A DNA stretch of 64,000 bases. Origin: Sulfurimonas marina (GTDB lineage: Bacteria; Campylobacterota; Campylobacteria; Campylobacterales; Sulfurimonadaceae). The DNA lies in NCBI RefSeq assembly GCF_014905095.1, contig NZ_CP041165.1, positions 1,674,001-1,738,000 of the forward strand. Direction: 5' to 3'. Below, one piece after another: positions 53,560 through 63,513 of the stretch (position 1 is its first letter; every line of letters starts with the position of its first letter). A program made the position numbers and the translations under genes. The notes beneath the pieces are model-generated. The model worked only from the letters and a program-made list of their open reading frames with translations, made no database searches and was not told the origin of the DNA.

Positions 53560-54828
53560 CTATTTTTTGTGAACTTTCACCTGATTTCTACCACTCTCTT
53601 TTGCCAGATACAAGGCTTTATCTGCCGAATTAAATAAGGTTTGAGCATCCATATCGTGAGTGATCTCAGCGACACCGAAACTAGCCGTTATCTTCATATA
53701 TGCAAGTGGTGTTTCACTGATTGCCGCCCTTAGTTTTTCAGCAAGTAAAAAAGCTGATCCACTAGGTTTATTAACAATCATCACAAACTCTTCTCCACCC
53801 CATCGAAATATAAGATCATCACTTCGAATATTGCTTTTTAAAAACTTCGCCAAATCTTTTAAGATAGCGTCTCCAACATCATGTCCATGTGTATCGTTAA
53901 TCTTTTTAAAGTGGTCGATATCGATCAAGATTAAAGAGAAAATATCCCCGTTGTGATGATAAGCGGAAAGTTTCTCTTCGATCACATCATTATACTTTCT
54001 TCTATTGTAAAGTTTTGTCAGTGTGTCTTTAAAAGCTTGAGTTTGGAGCTGTTTCTCTTTCTCCATCTGCTCAGTAATATCTTGACTGATACTCACGTAA
54101 TAGATAGGATTTCCCATATCATCAACAATTGTACTGATATCTTTTTTATCATAAAAGAGTGAACCGTCTTTTTTTCTACTAACAAATACATCACTAAACC
54201 TACCTTTAGTCAAAATAGAATGCCACATCTTTGCATAAAAATCTTTATCTTGTTCATGAGACTTTAAAACTCTGGAGTGTCTTCCAATCAATTCCTCTTT
54301 TTTGTATCCTAACTTTTCACTAAAAGAGTTGTTTATGTAAACTATAAAACCTTCTAGATCAGTTACTAAAATCAGGTTATTAGAGATATCTACGATCGAG
54401 CTTAAAAGTTTTTCGTGTTTTAGTTCTAGTCCCTTTTTATCTGTAATTCTTTGAAAAGAGACATAACCTACTACTACTTGTTCTTTATTTTTTAAAGGAG
54501 TTATGGACCATTTTACATAATAAGGGGCTCTGTTTTTCTTGTAGTTGACTGTTTGTCCTACAAACTTCTCCCCTTTTTTCAACTTCTCTTTGAGTTCTTG
54601 TAAAACTTCATAATTTGATTCCGGCCCTTGAAACATTTTTGGATTTTTTCCAAGAACTTCCTCTTTTGTATAACCTGTTGCTTCACAAAATGTTTTATTT
54701 ACATAGAGAATTTGAATACCCTTATCCCAATTAGCATCTGTTACTACTACAGAATCAAAAGAGGCTTCAAAAACTTCATATAAAGATTTTTCATCCACTA
54801 CATTCAATAATGAGGTAAGCTGTTCCAT
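53560..54828 (-). CDS. PAS-PAS-GGDEF diguanylate cyclase
   Basis: 422 residues: PAS 1 (about 10-125, DSVVVTDANWDKGIQILYVNKTFCEATGYTKEEVLG), PAS 2 (about 135-255, NLILVTDLEGFIVYINNSFSEKLGYKKEELIGRHS), GGDEF (about 262-422) with active-site GGEEF at 344-348 and I-site RSDD. The NPKMFQGP stretch in PAS 1 resembles LOV/flavin or redox PAS loops, but the flavin Cys is absent. Cytosolic sensor of unknown ligand. Confidence 0.9.
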   Translation of the reverse strand: MEQLTSLLNVVDEKSLYEVFEASFDSVVVTDANWDKGIQILYVNKTFCEATGYTKEEVLGKNPKMFQGPESNYEVLQELKEKLKKGEKFVGQTVNYKKNRAPYYVKWSITPLKNKEQVVVGYVSFQRITDKKGLELKHEKLLSSIVDISNNLILVTDLEGFIVYINNSFSEKLGYKKEELIGRHSRVLKSHEQDKDFYAKMWHSILTKGRFSDVFVSRKKDGSLFYDKKDISTIVDDMGNPIYYVSISQDITEQMEKEKQLQTQAFKDTLTKLYNRRKYNDVIEEKLSAYHHNGDIFSLILIDIDHFKKINDTHGHDVGDAILKDLAKFLKSNIRSDDLIFRWGGEEFVMIVNKPSGSAFLLAEKLRAAISETPLAYMKITASFGVAEITHDMDAQTLFNSADKALYLAKESGRNQVKVHKK

Positions 54829-55089
54829 CTATTCTTCACTTTATCTTTTACGTGTATCAGAGTATAAATACAGATATTTTAATACCTTATTATATTCACC
54901 TATCCATTAAAACCTAATAATATATCCATTATAACACCTATTGCATATAATAAGTTCACATAATTGTTTAATTTTATAGCTATTTTTATTTTAATCATCA
55001 TATTTAGAAATAATATATTTGATAAAAACAACTAATTATGTTGAAAAAAATCGGTAATAATTAGGTACAATAAATTAATAGGAGTTCTT
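54829..55089. other. AT-rich intergenic stretch without detected gene
   Basis: 261 bases between a minus-strand cyclase and a plus-strand cytochrome gene. Only a TACAAT and AGGAG site before the cytochrome gene stand out; I see no RNA gene or repeat. Confidence 0.5.
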
Positions 55090-55662
55090 ATGAAATACAC
55101 TTTACAATTTAGAATCTGGCACTGGTTAAACGCTATCGTAGTTCTTGGTTTATTAGGTACGGTTTTGTTAAGAAAAACTTTTTTAAGTTGGAGAACAAAC
55201 TCTGAAATCTTAATGACAAAACTTGCAGAGATCAATGTAGAGATAACAGCAGAACAGGCAAAAGTACTTGCAAAAGCGATACGTGCAGGTATGTGGGAGT
55301 GGCATATCATACTTGGATATGCTCTGGCATTTTTAGTTCTCTATAGAATCTATCTCTATTTTATGGACAAAAGTGAAAAAGAGAGCTTTAACTCTTTAAC
55401 TACACATAAAAAAGCTGTTAAGACATCTTACTATATAGTCTATGTAACACTATTTTTTATGACTATAAGCGGTCTTGCAATTCACTTTTATAAAGAGTTG
55501 GAACTTACAAAAGAGTTTGCAGGTTCAATTAAAGAGATACATGAACTTGTTTATAACATAATCCTTTATTTTGTTCCTTTACATATTGCTGGTGTGATAG
55601 TGGCAGAAACTCGTGATGAAAAAGGGTTAGTCTCTACAATGATAAACGGAGAGAAATCGTAA
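55090..55662 (+). CDS. Cytochrome b561-type membrane protein
   Basis: 190 residues, four helices, with histidines suited for b haem: RIWHWLNA, MWEWHIILGY, AIHFYKE and PLHIAG. Matches the Ni/Fe-hydrogenase b-type/cytochrome b561 fold. It would carry electrons between quinone and a periplasmic partner. No partner gene is adjacent. Confidence 0.8.
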   Translation: MKYTLQFRIWHWLNAIVVLGLLGTVLLRKTFLSWRTNSEILMTKLAEINVEITAEQAKVLAKAIRAGMWEWHIILGYALAFLVLYRIYLYFMDKSEKESFNSLTTHKKAVKTSYYIVYVTLFFMTISGLAIHFYKELELTKEFAGSIKEIHELVYNIILYFVPLHIAGVIVAETRDEKGLVSTMINGEKS

Positions 55663-55702
55663 AAAGTATATTCTTTGTATCTCCTAGTTAATATAGCCGT
55701 GT

Positions 55703-56578
55703 TTATAAAACAATTTTCTTCAGCTCAGATGGCGGAAATCCAAATTGACTTTTAAACTCACGGCTAAACTGAGCAGGACTTTCATACCCTACTTTATATG
55801 CCGCATCGACAACTTTCATCTTTTCAAATAAAATGTACTGTCTTGCTTTATTTAGTTTGACTTTTTTTATATATTGAATCGGAGAGTCATTAAAAATCTC
55901 TTTGAACTTTCTATGAAAATTGGCTTTACTCATCCCTGTTTTTCGTGCTAATTCATCAATGCTAATGGTTTCTTCAAGACGATCTTGTATATCATCTACA
56001 ATGTTTGATATTCTGGAAAACTGAGTATTTTTACTACATAACTCCACTAAATGTTGTCCCGCCTCACTTTGAATAATTCTGTAGTAAATTTCATCTAAAA
56101 TATGCTCACCCAATACTCTTGTATCTTGAGGATCAAGCAAGCTTTTCATCAAGCTGTTAAAAGCTAAGTCAAGCTCACTATTCATATCACCAGTAACTAC
56201 ATTTTGAGGCATCTTCTTAGTTTTACTCTTTGGGATTTCATCAAGCAAAGCGGTAATTCTTTGTAGTCTTTGCATATCAAGATCTATATAGAGCCCTTTA
56301 ATTACCCTGTCAAATACAAAGGTTTCACATTCAAAAGGTTGTACCGCAGCAATGATAACGTAGTGTTCACTTCCAAGTGTTACTTGCTGGTTATCTATAT
56401 AGCCTCTCTTTTGCCCGCTTGCTATTAAAATGATTCCTCTTTTATAAAGTAACGGTTTACCCTGTTCGTGATGATTAATCTGAAATAATTTAACCTCATC
56501 CAAAAAAGTGCGTTTAAACCCCTGTTTATTTTCAAATCGATACTTTTCAAGTAACTCCTGAATCAGTGTTTCCTTCAT
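55703..56578 (-). CDS. AraC-family transcriptional regulator
   Basis: 291 residues: amino-terminal AraC_N-type effector domain (about 15-165) and two HTH motifs at the end (about 195-285: TISIDELARKTGMSKANFHRKFKEIFNDSPIQYIKK and VVDAAYKVGYESPAQFSREFKSQFG). Divergent from the FadL-type porin gene across 114 bases and so its likely regulator. Confidence 0.9.
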   Translation of the reverse strand: MKETLIQELLEKYRFENKQGFKRTFLDEVKLFQINHHEQGKPLLYKRGIILIASGQKRGYIDNQQVTLGSEHYVIIAAVQPFECETFVFDRVIKGLYIDLDMQRLQRITALLDEIPKSKTKKMPQNVVTGDMNSELDLAFNSLMKSLLDPQDTRVLGEHILDEIYYRIIQSEAGQHLVELCSKNTQFSRISNIVDDIQDRLEETISIDELARKTGMSKANFHRKFKEIFNDSPIQYIKKVKLNKARQYILFEKMKVVDAAYKVGYESPAQFSREFKSQFGFPPSELKKIVL

Positions 56579-56692
56579 AAAAAATCCTCAAATTGATACA
56601 AATAGGCAAATAATATAGAGAATTACCCATTCATTTTCTTTAAATTATACACTATTATTCAAAAAATAATTTTAATTTCATAAGGAGAATAG

Positions 56693-57892
56693 ATGAATAA
56701 AGCAATAAAACAATCAATAGTGGCAACAATAATTTTAGGAACGACTGCTCTATACGCAACAAACGGTGACAACCTCATCGGTCTTGGTGCAAAATCACGA
56801 GGAATGGGTGGTATAGGTATCGGTATGAGTCATGGAGCAGAGTCTGGACTGGCAAATCCGGCAATGATCACTTCTATAAAATCAACTGAAATCTCTTTTG
56901 GGGGAACAGTTTTTATGCCTGATGTTTCTTATAATGCGGGAGCAGGATATCAACAAAGCGATGCAGATCTAAATGTAATTCCTGAAGTATCTATAGCATC
57001 TAAAATTGATGAAAACCTTTATATCGGAATAGGTATTTGGGGGACTGCCGGAATGGGTACTGACTATCGTAACGATACAACAGGAACTACAATGCAGATG
57101 GTAACAAACTTACAGTTAATGCAGTTTGGTATCCCCGTAGCATACAAATATAACGGTCTGAGTCTGGGTGTGACAGGAATTATGCAATACGGTGCACTCG
57201 ATATCAACTATCAAAATAGCGGCTCAAACGTAGGTGCAGGTTTCGCTCAAGATATCGCTTTTGGTTACTCTGTAGGTGCAGCTTACGATTTTGCTAACTT
57301 AGGTGTATCAGGTCTTACTCTTGGTGCGGTATATAAATCGGCAATTGAGATGGACTATAACGATCAACTGACAAATGCAACTGCTCCTTTTGACTCATTT
57401 GGAGTTACGGGAATCCCGCAACAACTTGAACAGCCTGCTGAATATGGCGCAGGTATATCTTATAACTTTAATGCCCATACTGTTGCATTTGATTACAAAC
57501 GTATCCTTTGGAGCGATGCTAAAGGGTATGAAAACTTTGGTTGGGAAGATCAGAATGTTTATGTTCTTGGGTATCAATATGCATCTACAGACTGGCAGGT
57601 ACGTTTAGGGTATAACTATGCAAAAAATCCTATTGATGAACTAGACTGGATGGTAAACGGTGGGGCTGCATTAAATATGTTCAACCTTTTAGGATTCCCT
57701 GCAACTATTGAACAACATTACACTGTAGGTGGTACTTATGCTTTCAATGAGAAATTTTCATTCGATGCCGCATTTGTTTATGCACCTGAAGTTGAAGAAA
57801 ACTTCACATCTGCAGATACAAACGGTCCATTTGAAATAGGCTCAAAACACAGCCAATCAAGTATAACTCTTCAGGCCAATTTCACATTTTAA
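56693..57892 (+). CDS. FadL/TodX-type outer-membrane porin
   Basis: 399 residues: signal peptide (1-21, ending YA), then GLGAKSRGMGGIGIGMSHGAESGLANPAMI, the FadL family start, and a 14-strand barrel pattern ending in Phe (QANFTF). Takes up hydrophobic molecules in this family. AAGGAG precedes the ATG. Likely controlled by the divergent AraC protein and followed by the DUF4395 gene. Confidence 0.88.
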   Translation: MNKAIKQSIVATIILGTTALYATNGDNLIGLGAKSRGMGGIGIGMSHGAESGLANPAMITSIKSTEISFGGTVFMPDVSYNAGAGYQQSDADLNVIPEVSIASKIDENLYIGIGIWGTAGMGTDYRNDTTGTTMQMVTNLQLMQFGIPVAYKYNGLSLGVTGIMQYGALDINYQNSGSNVGAGFAQDIAFGYSVGAAYDFANLGVSGLTLGAVYKSAIEMDYNDQLTNATAPFDSFGVTGIPQQLEQPAEYGAGISYNFNAHTVAFDYKRILWSDAKGYENFGWEDQNVYVLGYQYASTDWQVRLGYNYAKNPIDELDWMVNGGAALNMFNLLGFPATIEQHYTVGGTYAFNEKFSFDAAFVYAPEVEENFTSADTNGPFEIGSKHSQSSITLQANFTF

Positions 57893-57915
57893 ATCTCATC
57901 TAAAAAGGAGATGTT

Positions 57916-58653
57916 ATGAATTTAAAAAGTTTTTTATGGGAATACGGGGAGAAAGTCCCCGGATACGATATAAGAGTAGTAAACGAAAGAGAAGCAAGAG
58001 CCTCGGCAGGGATACTTTTCCTGCTTGGGATGATCGTTATCTTTGTCGGAATCGGATTCAATCATATAATAGTGGCAAAAGTGTATTTAGCATTTATGTG
58101 GTTTGATTTCTTAGCAAGGGTTATCAATCCAAACTACTCCCCTTCTCTGCTCTTGGGAAGAGTTGTTGTCCAAAACCAAAAACCTGAGTATGTAGGTGCT
58201 ATGCAAAAACGTTTTGCATGGACACTCGGTTGGTTTATGGCTTTTCCAATGGCCTACTGGTTTGTTCTAAACTGGGATATCAGTTTTTACAAAGTTTTAA
58301 TTTGTGTACTTTGTCTTGCCTTAACATTTATGGAAAGTGCTTTTTCTATATGTGTCGGTTGTATGATCTACAAAGCCGTTATAAAAGAAGATCCAAAATA
58401 TTGTCCCGGCGGTGTTTGTGAAATGCGTATAAAAGAGCCTATTCAAACTTTCAATACAACGCAGCAATTGATGACAATAGTAACTTTAGCAGGACTTACT
58501 ATAGGGATATATCTGTTTTTAGCCAATACGGAATCTAAAACATTCTTCGGTGAATTTCTCCATGAAGCGGTTTTAACAGAGACACAACTGCAAAAAGAGA
58601 AAGATGAAGCATATCAAAAAGAGATGGAGTTAGAATTTGGGGATGATTTCTAG
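57916..58653 (+). CDS. DUF4395 membrane protein
   Basis: 245 residues, about five helices, with the DUF4395 core: NEREARASAGILFLLGMIVIF, FDFLARVINPNYSPSLLLGRVVV and FSICVGCMIYKAVIKEDPKYCPGGVC, holding cysteine pairs CxxC and CxxxxxC near the end. Proteins of this family often accompany thiosulfate sulfurtransferase-like genes. Function unknown; co-transcribed with the porin (23-base gap). Confidence 0.75.
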   Translation: MNLKSFLWEYGEKVPGYDIRVVNEREARASAGILFLLGMIVIFVGIGFNHIIVAKVYLAFMWFDFLARVINPNYSPSLLLGRVVVQNQKPEYVGAMQKRFAWTLGWFMAFPMAYWFVLNWDISFYKVLICVLCLALTFMESAFSICVGCMIYKAVIKEDPKYCPGGVCEMRIKEPIQTFNTTQQLMTIVTLAGLTIGIYLFLANTESKTFFGEFLHEAVLTETQLQKEKDEAYQKEMELEFGDDF

Positions 58654-58676
58654 TCAAAACATCCCTTTTTTCTTAC

Positions 58677-59669
58677 TCAAAACTGCCAGGATAAATTTAT
58701 TCTGGCAAAACTTGTCGATGTAGGATTGGCAACAGTCGATCTAGACGGGAAAAAATCTAACGATGCCGTAAAATTTTTAAGATAAACACTTACTCCTGCA
58801 TTTAATACCGGCAATATATTGGGTCTGTCAAAACTGTATCCGAGTCGCTTACTCTCTTCATAAAGATAAAGATAGCCTACGAAATTCAAATGAACTCCCC
58901 CATGAACATCCCATCCCAAAGAACTGTTTTTATGCTCAAGTTCAACCATATCGCTTTTTGAACTGCTTAACAATCCGCTTGAACTTTTAAAATTCAAGGG
59001 CATATTCTCTCCATATCGGACTGAACTGCCCACTCCCGCTCCACAATAAAAACTCCCGACATCGGCATAATAGCTATTGAACCATTCAAAACGTTTTGAA
59101 TCTCCAAAGTTTCCTGTATATTGTTTGATCCCATGCACGTATTCCAGCTGCATAATAATTCTCGTTCCGATTTGATTGTCCCACCCTTTTGGATCGATCG
59201 AACCTGTTATCTTGTGAACAGTTTTTTGTAATTGCTCGGCTCCTGAATTTGGTCCTGCTACGCCTATTGTAAAACGGTATTCATCAAAATCATCACTATC
59301 CCATGATAAAAGTGAAAAAGCACCGCTTAATGTCCCCATATAAGGTACATCATCATATATGGCATCTGTTCTTTCTAGATCATTTGGAGTGATCATCATC
59401 CCTTGTACACTAATACTTCCTGCACGTTTACGCTCAGAAAAAGAGACACCGACAAGCTCTACAATGCTGCTTAAAGATTGTATGTAGCTTTGAGTAAAGC
59501 TATCGTTTAACTCACCGCTATAGCCCTCACTTATCCAACCAATCTGTACACCGCTTGTATAATGATCGTCTGAATTAAAAGGTAAATCGTTATCATGCAA
59601 AATATATAAACTATCGCCATATAACGGCAAGAAAATCATCAAACTAAAAAATAAAAACTTTTGTATCAC
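58677..59669 (-). CDS. LpxR-like lipid A deacylase family outer-membrane protein
   Basis: 330 residues: signal peptide (1-18), then LYILHDNDLPFNSDDHYTSGVQIGWIS, the LpxR/DUF2219 start with Asn27-Asp28 at the proposed calcium/active site and YTSG, and a barrel ending in SWQF. LpxR removes the 3'-acyloxyacyl chain from lipid A. Its start shares one base with the end of the permease gene, so it belongs to the exporter operon; the link is unexpected. Confidence 0.75.
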   Translation of the reverse strand: MIQKFLFFSLMIFLPLYGDSLYILHDNDLPFNSDDHYTSGVQIGWISEGYSGELNDSFTQSYIQSLSSIVELVGVSFSERKRAGSISVQGMMITPNDLERTDAIYDDVPYMGTLSGAFSLLSWDSDDFDEYRFTIGVAGPNSGAEQLQKTVHKITGSIDPKGWDNQIGTRIIMQLEYVHGIKQYTGNFGDSKRFEWFNSYYADVGSFYCGAGVGSSVRYGENMPLNFKSSSGLLSSSKSDMVELEHKNSSLGWDVHGGVHLNFVGYLYLYEESKRLGYSFDRPNILPVLNAGVSVYLKNFTASLDFFPSRSTVANPTSTSFARINLSWQF

Positions 59670-60793
59670 TATTCGCTCGCTAAACTTTTACGAAAAATTG
59701 CCAAAGAGATAAGGAAAAATAGCATACCGATAGCAACAATAGCTAAAAGCTCAGGCCATACAACATCAATACCTGCTCCTCGGTATAAAACAGCTTGAGC
59801 CATACTTACAAAATGACTTGTAGGCATTAAAAGCATCACATCCTGAATCCCTTCAGGCATACTGTCAAAAGGGGTAACACTTCCTGAGAGTACTTGCAGC
59901 GGTAAGATTGTTAAGATAACAATAAGTCCAAGTTGCGGCATTGTTCTAGCAACAGTCCCCATAAAGATCCCCATTGAGGTAGTAGCAAAAAGCATTAACA
60001 ATGCACCAAATAAGAACAGCCACTCCGAACCTATAATAGGAACTGCCAATATCCCCTTAATGAGTAGAAATAAAGAAAGTGCTGATGACATAACAACTAC
60101 CAGCCCCATAGACCATACTTTAGAGAGCATTATCTCTGTAGCACTAAGCGGCATAACCAATAGGTGTTCGAGTGTTCCATGTTCCCGTTCACGGATTAGT
60201 GCCGCACCTGAGAGTATGATTGAGAGCATTGAGATCTGCTCAATTAGTTTCATTACACTTCCAAACCACAGACTATCGAGTGTAGGATTGAACTTTATTC
60301 TCGTTACCAAGTTGATCGGCAATGATGCACTTGTTTTATAACCGTTTAAAAAGATATTGAGTTCATCATTGATCATCTGTTGGATATACCCGGCTCCGAT
60401 TCCCGCCTGAGACATCCGTGTCGCATCAATATTAACTTGCACAGTCGGGTGTTTCCCCTGTAAAAGCTCTTTTTCAAAAGATGGCGGGATAGTTATAACA
60501 AAAGTATAAATCCCCTCATCCATATTTTTATCGATCTCGTCCGCATCGATAACAGCTGGAGGGAGAAACTCAGGTTCATGAAAAGCTTTCATTAGACGGG
60601 CTGAAAGAGGTGAACGATCTTCATCTACAAAGGCAATAGGCACTTTGTTTAACTCTGAACTTGCAGAGGTTGCACCTATGTAAATACCTAGAGAAAATGA
60701 ATATATGATCAAAAACAACATAACTTTATCCTGCCAAAGACTTTGAAGCTCTTTGAGACCTAAATACCATATGTTTAATAGCCTTTTTTTCAT
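59669..60793 (-). CDS. ABC-2 type permease (YhhJ-like)
   Basis: 374 residues, helix near 23-43, periplasmic domain, five C-terminal helices and the signature REREHGTLEHLLVMPLSATEIMLSKVW. One-base overlap with the RbbA-like gene. Second permease half of the exporter. Confidence 0.9.
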   Translation of the reverse strand: MKKRLLNIWYLGLKELQSLWQDKVMLFLIIYSFSLGIYIGATSASSELNKVPIAFVDEDRSPLSARLMKAFHEPEFLPPAVIDADEIDKNMDEGIYTFVITIPPSFEKELLQGKHPTVQVNIDATRMSQAGIGAGYIQQMINDELNIFLNGYKTSASLPINLVTRIKFNPTLDSLWFGSVMKLIEQISMLSIILSGAALIREREHGTLEHLLVMPLSATEIMLSKVWSMGLVVVMSSALSLFLLIKGILAVPIIGSEWLFLFGALLMLFATTSMGIFMGTVARTMPQLGLIVILTILPLQVLSGSVTPFDSMPEGIQDVMLLMPTSHFVSMAQAVLYRGAGIDVVWPELLAIVAIGMLFFLISLAIFRKSLASE

Positions 60794-63513
60794 TACTGTT
60801 CCTGTTTTTTCAGTGCCATTGCACTAAGCAGCGTAATTACGATCACGGCTGCAGTTAATCCCATCAAGTCATGGGTTAAATCTTTGAACTCCAAGGCCTT
60901 ACTAAAAACACCCCGACTGATATTAATAAAAAATGTTGCCGGGAATATCTCCCCGATAAAAGCCCCTACCCCTTCTAAGGAACTCACGGGGTCTTTTAAT
61001 CCTGAAAAACTGATTGTCGGTAAAAGTGTAAGTATGGCTGTCCCGGCAATCGCTGCAATCTGTGTTCTGGCAAAAGCAGATATTAACAGTCCCATCCCCG
61101 TTGTAGTGGTAACAAAAAGCAGTGCTCCAACAATAAGAGTTGTCAAGCTCCCTTTTAGCGGCACTCCAAAAAGAAATATTGCAAAAAGAATCAGTCCTAA
61201 AAAACCTATCATACTGATCACGATATATGGAAGCTGCTTCCCGAGTAAAAACTCAAAGCGGGTCACAGGAGTTGCATAGAAGTTGGTAATGGAGCCGAGC
61301 TCTTTTTCACGTACAATACTCAGTGCCATTAAAATAGAAGGTATAAAAACCAGTAACATCGGAATAACGGCCGGAACCATTGCATAGATACTTTTAAAGT
61401 CTTGGTTATAACGGTAACGCATTTCGATATTTGCAGCAGACAAGCTTGGAGTATATCCTAGAGTTTGACGAGCTAATGAAAGTATATAGTTATAATGCAT
61501 CCCGCTTATATACCCTTTAATAGTCTCTGCCCTAAAAGGCATAGCTCCATCGATCCATACACCGATCTCAACATCTCGTCCCTGTTTCAAATTACGCCCA
61601 AAACCGGGCGGTATCTCAAGGGCAACGGCAATCTTTCCACTTCGCATACGCTGTTCAAGTTCATCTTGGGAATAGATAGGGGATTGTTCGAGAAAATATC
61701 TGGATCCTGAAAGGTTTTGAATATAGTCACGGCTTTGAGGTGTGCGATCTTGATCGAGCACTGCAAAACGCAGATCCTCTACATCCATTGTGATCCCATA
61801 TCCCAAAGTGAGCATAAGTAAAATTGTACCTAATGAAGCGAACATAAGGCGTATCGGATCACGCAAAAGTTCTAGTGTTTCACGATAGCTGTAACCAAAA
61901 AGACGCAGCGGGCTAAAAAAACGGTTCGGTTGTTTTGACTGTTCAAACTCTACCACTTCAGCTTCACTCTCTTTTTCTCCCTTAACTCCGCTTGCTTCTT
62001 CCAAATACTCGATAAATGCTTCTTCAAGTGTTTCTTTATTTCGTTGTTTTGTTAGTGCTTCAGGTGTATCACTTGCAAGTACACGCCCCTCATGCATCAG
62101 TGATATTCTGTCACAGCGCTCACCCTCATTCATAAAGTGAGTTGAGACAAATATAGTTACACCGTCATTACGAGAGAGGTCTATCAGCAGCTCCCAGAAA
62201 CGATCCCTAGATATCGGGTCAACTCCGGAAGTCGGTTCGTCAAGTATAAGCATTTTAGGATGGTGTACAACCGCTACAGCTAAAGAGAGGCGCTGACGGA
62301 TTCCTAAAGGAAGATCAGCCGTTAAAGAGTCTTTGTAATGCTCTAAATCAAAACGCTCTATCATCTCATCAATACGCTTTTTAATCTTCTCTTTTGGAAT
62401 GTGAAACAATCTTGCATGGAGCATAAGGTTCTGAACTACTGTTAGCTCACTATAAAGAGAAAAAGATTGCGTCATATAGCCTACTTGATTTCTCGTAGCC
62501 ATATCCTGAGCATCTGTCGGTTGTTCAAATAGCCATGATTCTCCGCTAGAAGGGGTTAATAACCCCGTTAACATCTTCATAGTTGTTGTTTTCCCACAAC
62601 CGTTTGAACCTAAAAATCCAAAAATTTCACCACGTTCAATAGAGAAACTTACATCATCAACAGCAGTAAAGTCGCCAAAACGCATAGTCAAACCTTTGGC
62701 AACGATAGCTTTAGTTTCATCTTCTTGAACTCTGCGTGGAGGAATTTGTAAAAGTTCATGCCCTTGTCGTTTTGCTTCAGGAAGTAAAGCGATAAATGCT
62801 TCATCAAGATTGGTAGTTTTCGTTTGTAAGAGAAGTTCTTTAGGTGTTCCCGTAGAGAGAATTTTACCCTCATCCATCGCAACAAGCCAGTCAAAGCGCT
62901 CAGCCTCTTCCATATAAGCCGTTGCAATAATGACACTCATCCCTTCACGTCTTTTTCGAATTCTCTCAACAAGCTCCCAAAACTGACGTCTGGAGAGCGG
63001 GTCTACACCCGTTGTCGGCTCATCAAGTATTAAAAGTTCTGGATCGTGAATCAGGGCACAACAAAGTCCCAGTTTTTGTTTCATCCCTCCAGATAATTTT
63101 CCTGCCGGACGATCTCTAAAGGGAGTCAGCCCCGTACTGGCTAATAGTTCTGTAATTCTTGCTTTTCTCTCAGCCTTGCTTTGACCAAACAGACGGCCGA
63201 AAAAATCGATGTTCTCTTCAACTGAGAGTGACATATAAAGGTTTTTGCCTAAACCTTGAGGCATAAATGCAATGCGTGGCCCTATAGCATTTCTGTCATT
63301 TTGCAAATCAATATTATGATCAAGTACTTCGATAGAACCTTTTTGCAGTTTACGAACCCCTGAGAGCAATGCAAGTACACTTGATTTACCCACACCGTCA
63401 GGGCCTATAAAACCAACCATACATCCTGAGGGTATATCTAAACTTACATTATCTACCGCTATCGTATTACCATAGTGATGAGAAAGGTTTTCTATATGGA
63501 CAACCGGTTTCAT
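60793..63513 (-). CDS. RbbA-like ABC exporter: two ATPase domains fused to an ABC-2 permease
   Basis: 906 residues. ATPase 1: Walker [10 protein letters not shown], signature [10 protein letters not shown], Walker [13 protein letters not shown]. ATPase 2: GSNGCGKTT, degenerate signature [21 protein letters not shown]. From about residue 540 a full ABC-2 permease follows, with [29 protein letters not shown]. Length matches E. coli RbbA (about 911). Operon order HlyD-RbbA-YhhJ as in E. coli yhiI-rbbA-yhhJ. Overlaps the HlyD gene by four bases. Confidence 0.92.
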   Translation of the reverse strand: MKPVVHIENLSHHYGNTIAVDNVSLDIPSGCMVGFIGPDGVGKSSVLALLSGVRKLQKGSIEVLDHNIDLQNDRNAIGPRIAFMPQGLGKNLYMSLSVEENIDFFGRLFGQSKAERKARITELLASTGLTPFRDRPAGKLSGGMKQKLGLCCALIHDPELLILDEPTTGVDPLSRRQFWELVERIRKRREGMSVIIATAYMEEAERFDWLVAMDEGKILSTGTPKELLLQTKTTNLDEAFIALLPEAKRQGHELLQIPPRRVQEDETKAIVAKGLTMRFGDFTAVDDVSFSIERGEIFGFLGSNGCGKTTTMKMLTGLLTPSSGESWLFEQPTDAQDMATRNQVGYMTQSFSLYSELTVVQNLMLHARLFHIPKEKIKKRIDEMIERFDLEHYKDSLTADLPLGIRQRLSLAVAVVHHPKMLILDEPTSGVDPISRDRFWELLIDLSRNDGVTIFVSTHFMNEGERCDRISLMHEGRVLASDTPEALTKQRNKETLEEAFIEYLEEASGVKGEKESEAEVVEFEQSKQPNRFFSPLRLFGYSYRETLELLRDPIRLMFASLGTILLMLTLGYGITMDVEDLRFAVLDQDRTPQSRDYIQNLSGSRYFLEQSPIYSQDELEQRMRSGKIAVALEIPPGFGRNLKQGRDVEIGVWIDGAMPFRAETIKGYISGMHYNYILSLARQTLGYTPSLSAANIEMRYRYNQDFKSIYAMVPAVIPMLLVFIPSILMALSIVREKELGSITNFYATPVTRFEFLLGKQLPYIVISMIGFLGLILFAIFLFGVPLKGSLTTLIVGALLFVTTTTGMGLLISAFARTQIAAIAGTAILTLLPTISFSGLKDPVSSLEGVGAFIGEIFPATFFINISRGVFSKALEFKDLTHDLMGLTAAVIVITLLSAMALKKQEQ

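Noticed and set aside
57375-57608. 77-codon frame inside the porin gene
   Set aside because: Out-of-frame shadow of a well-supported outer-membrane protein.
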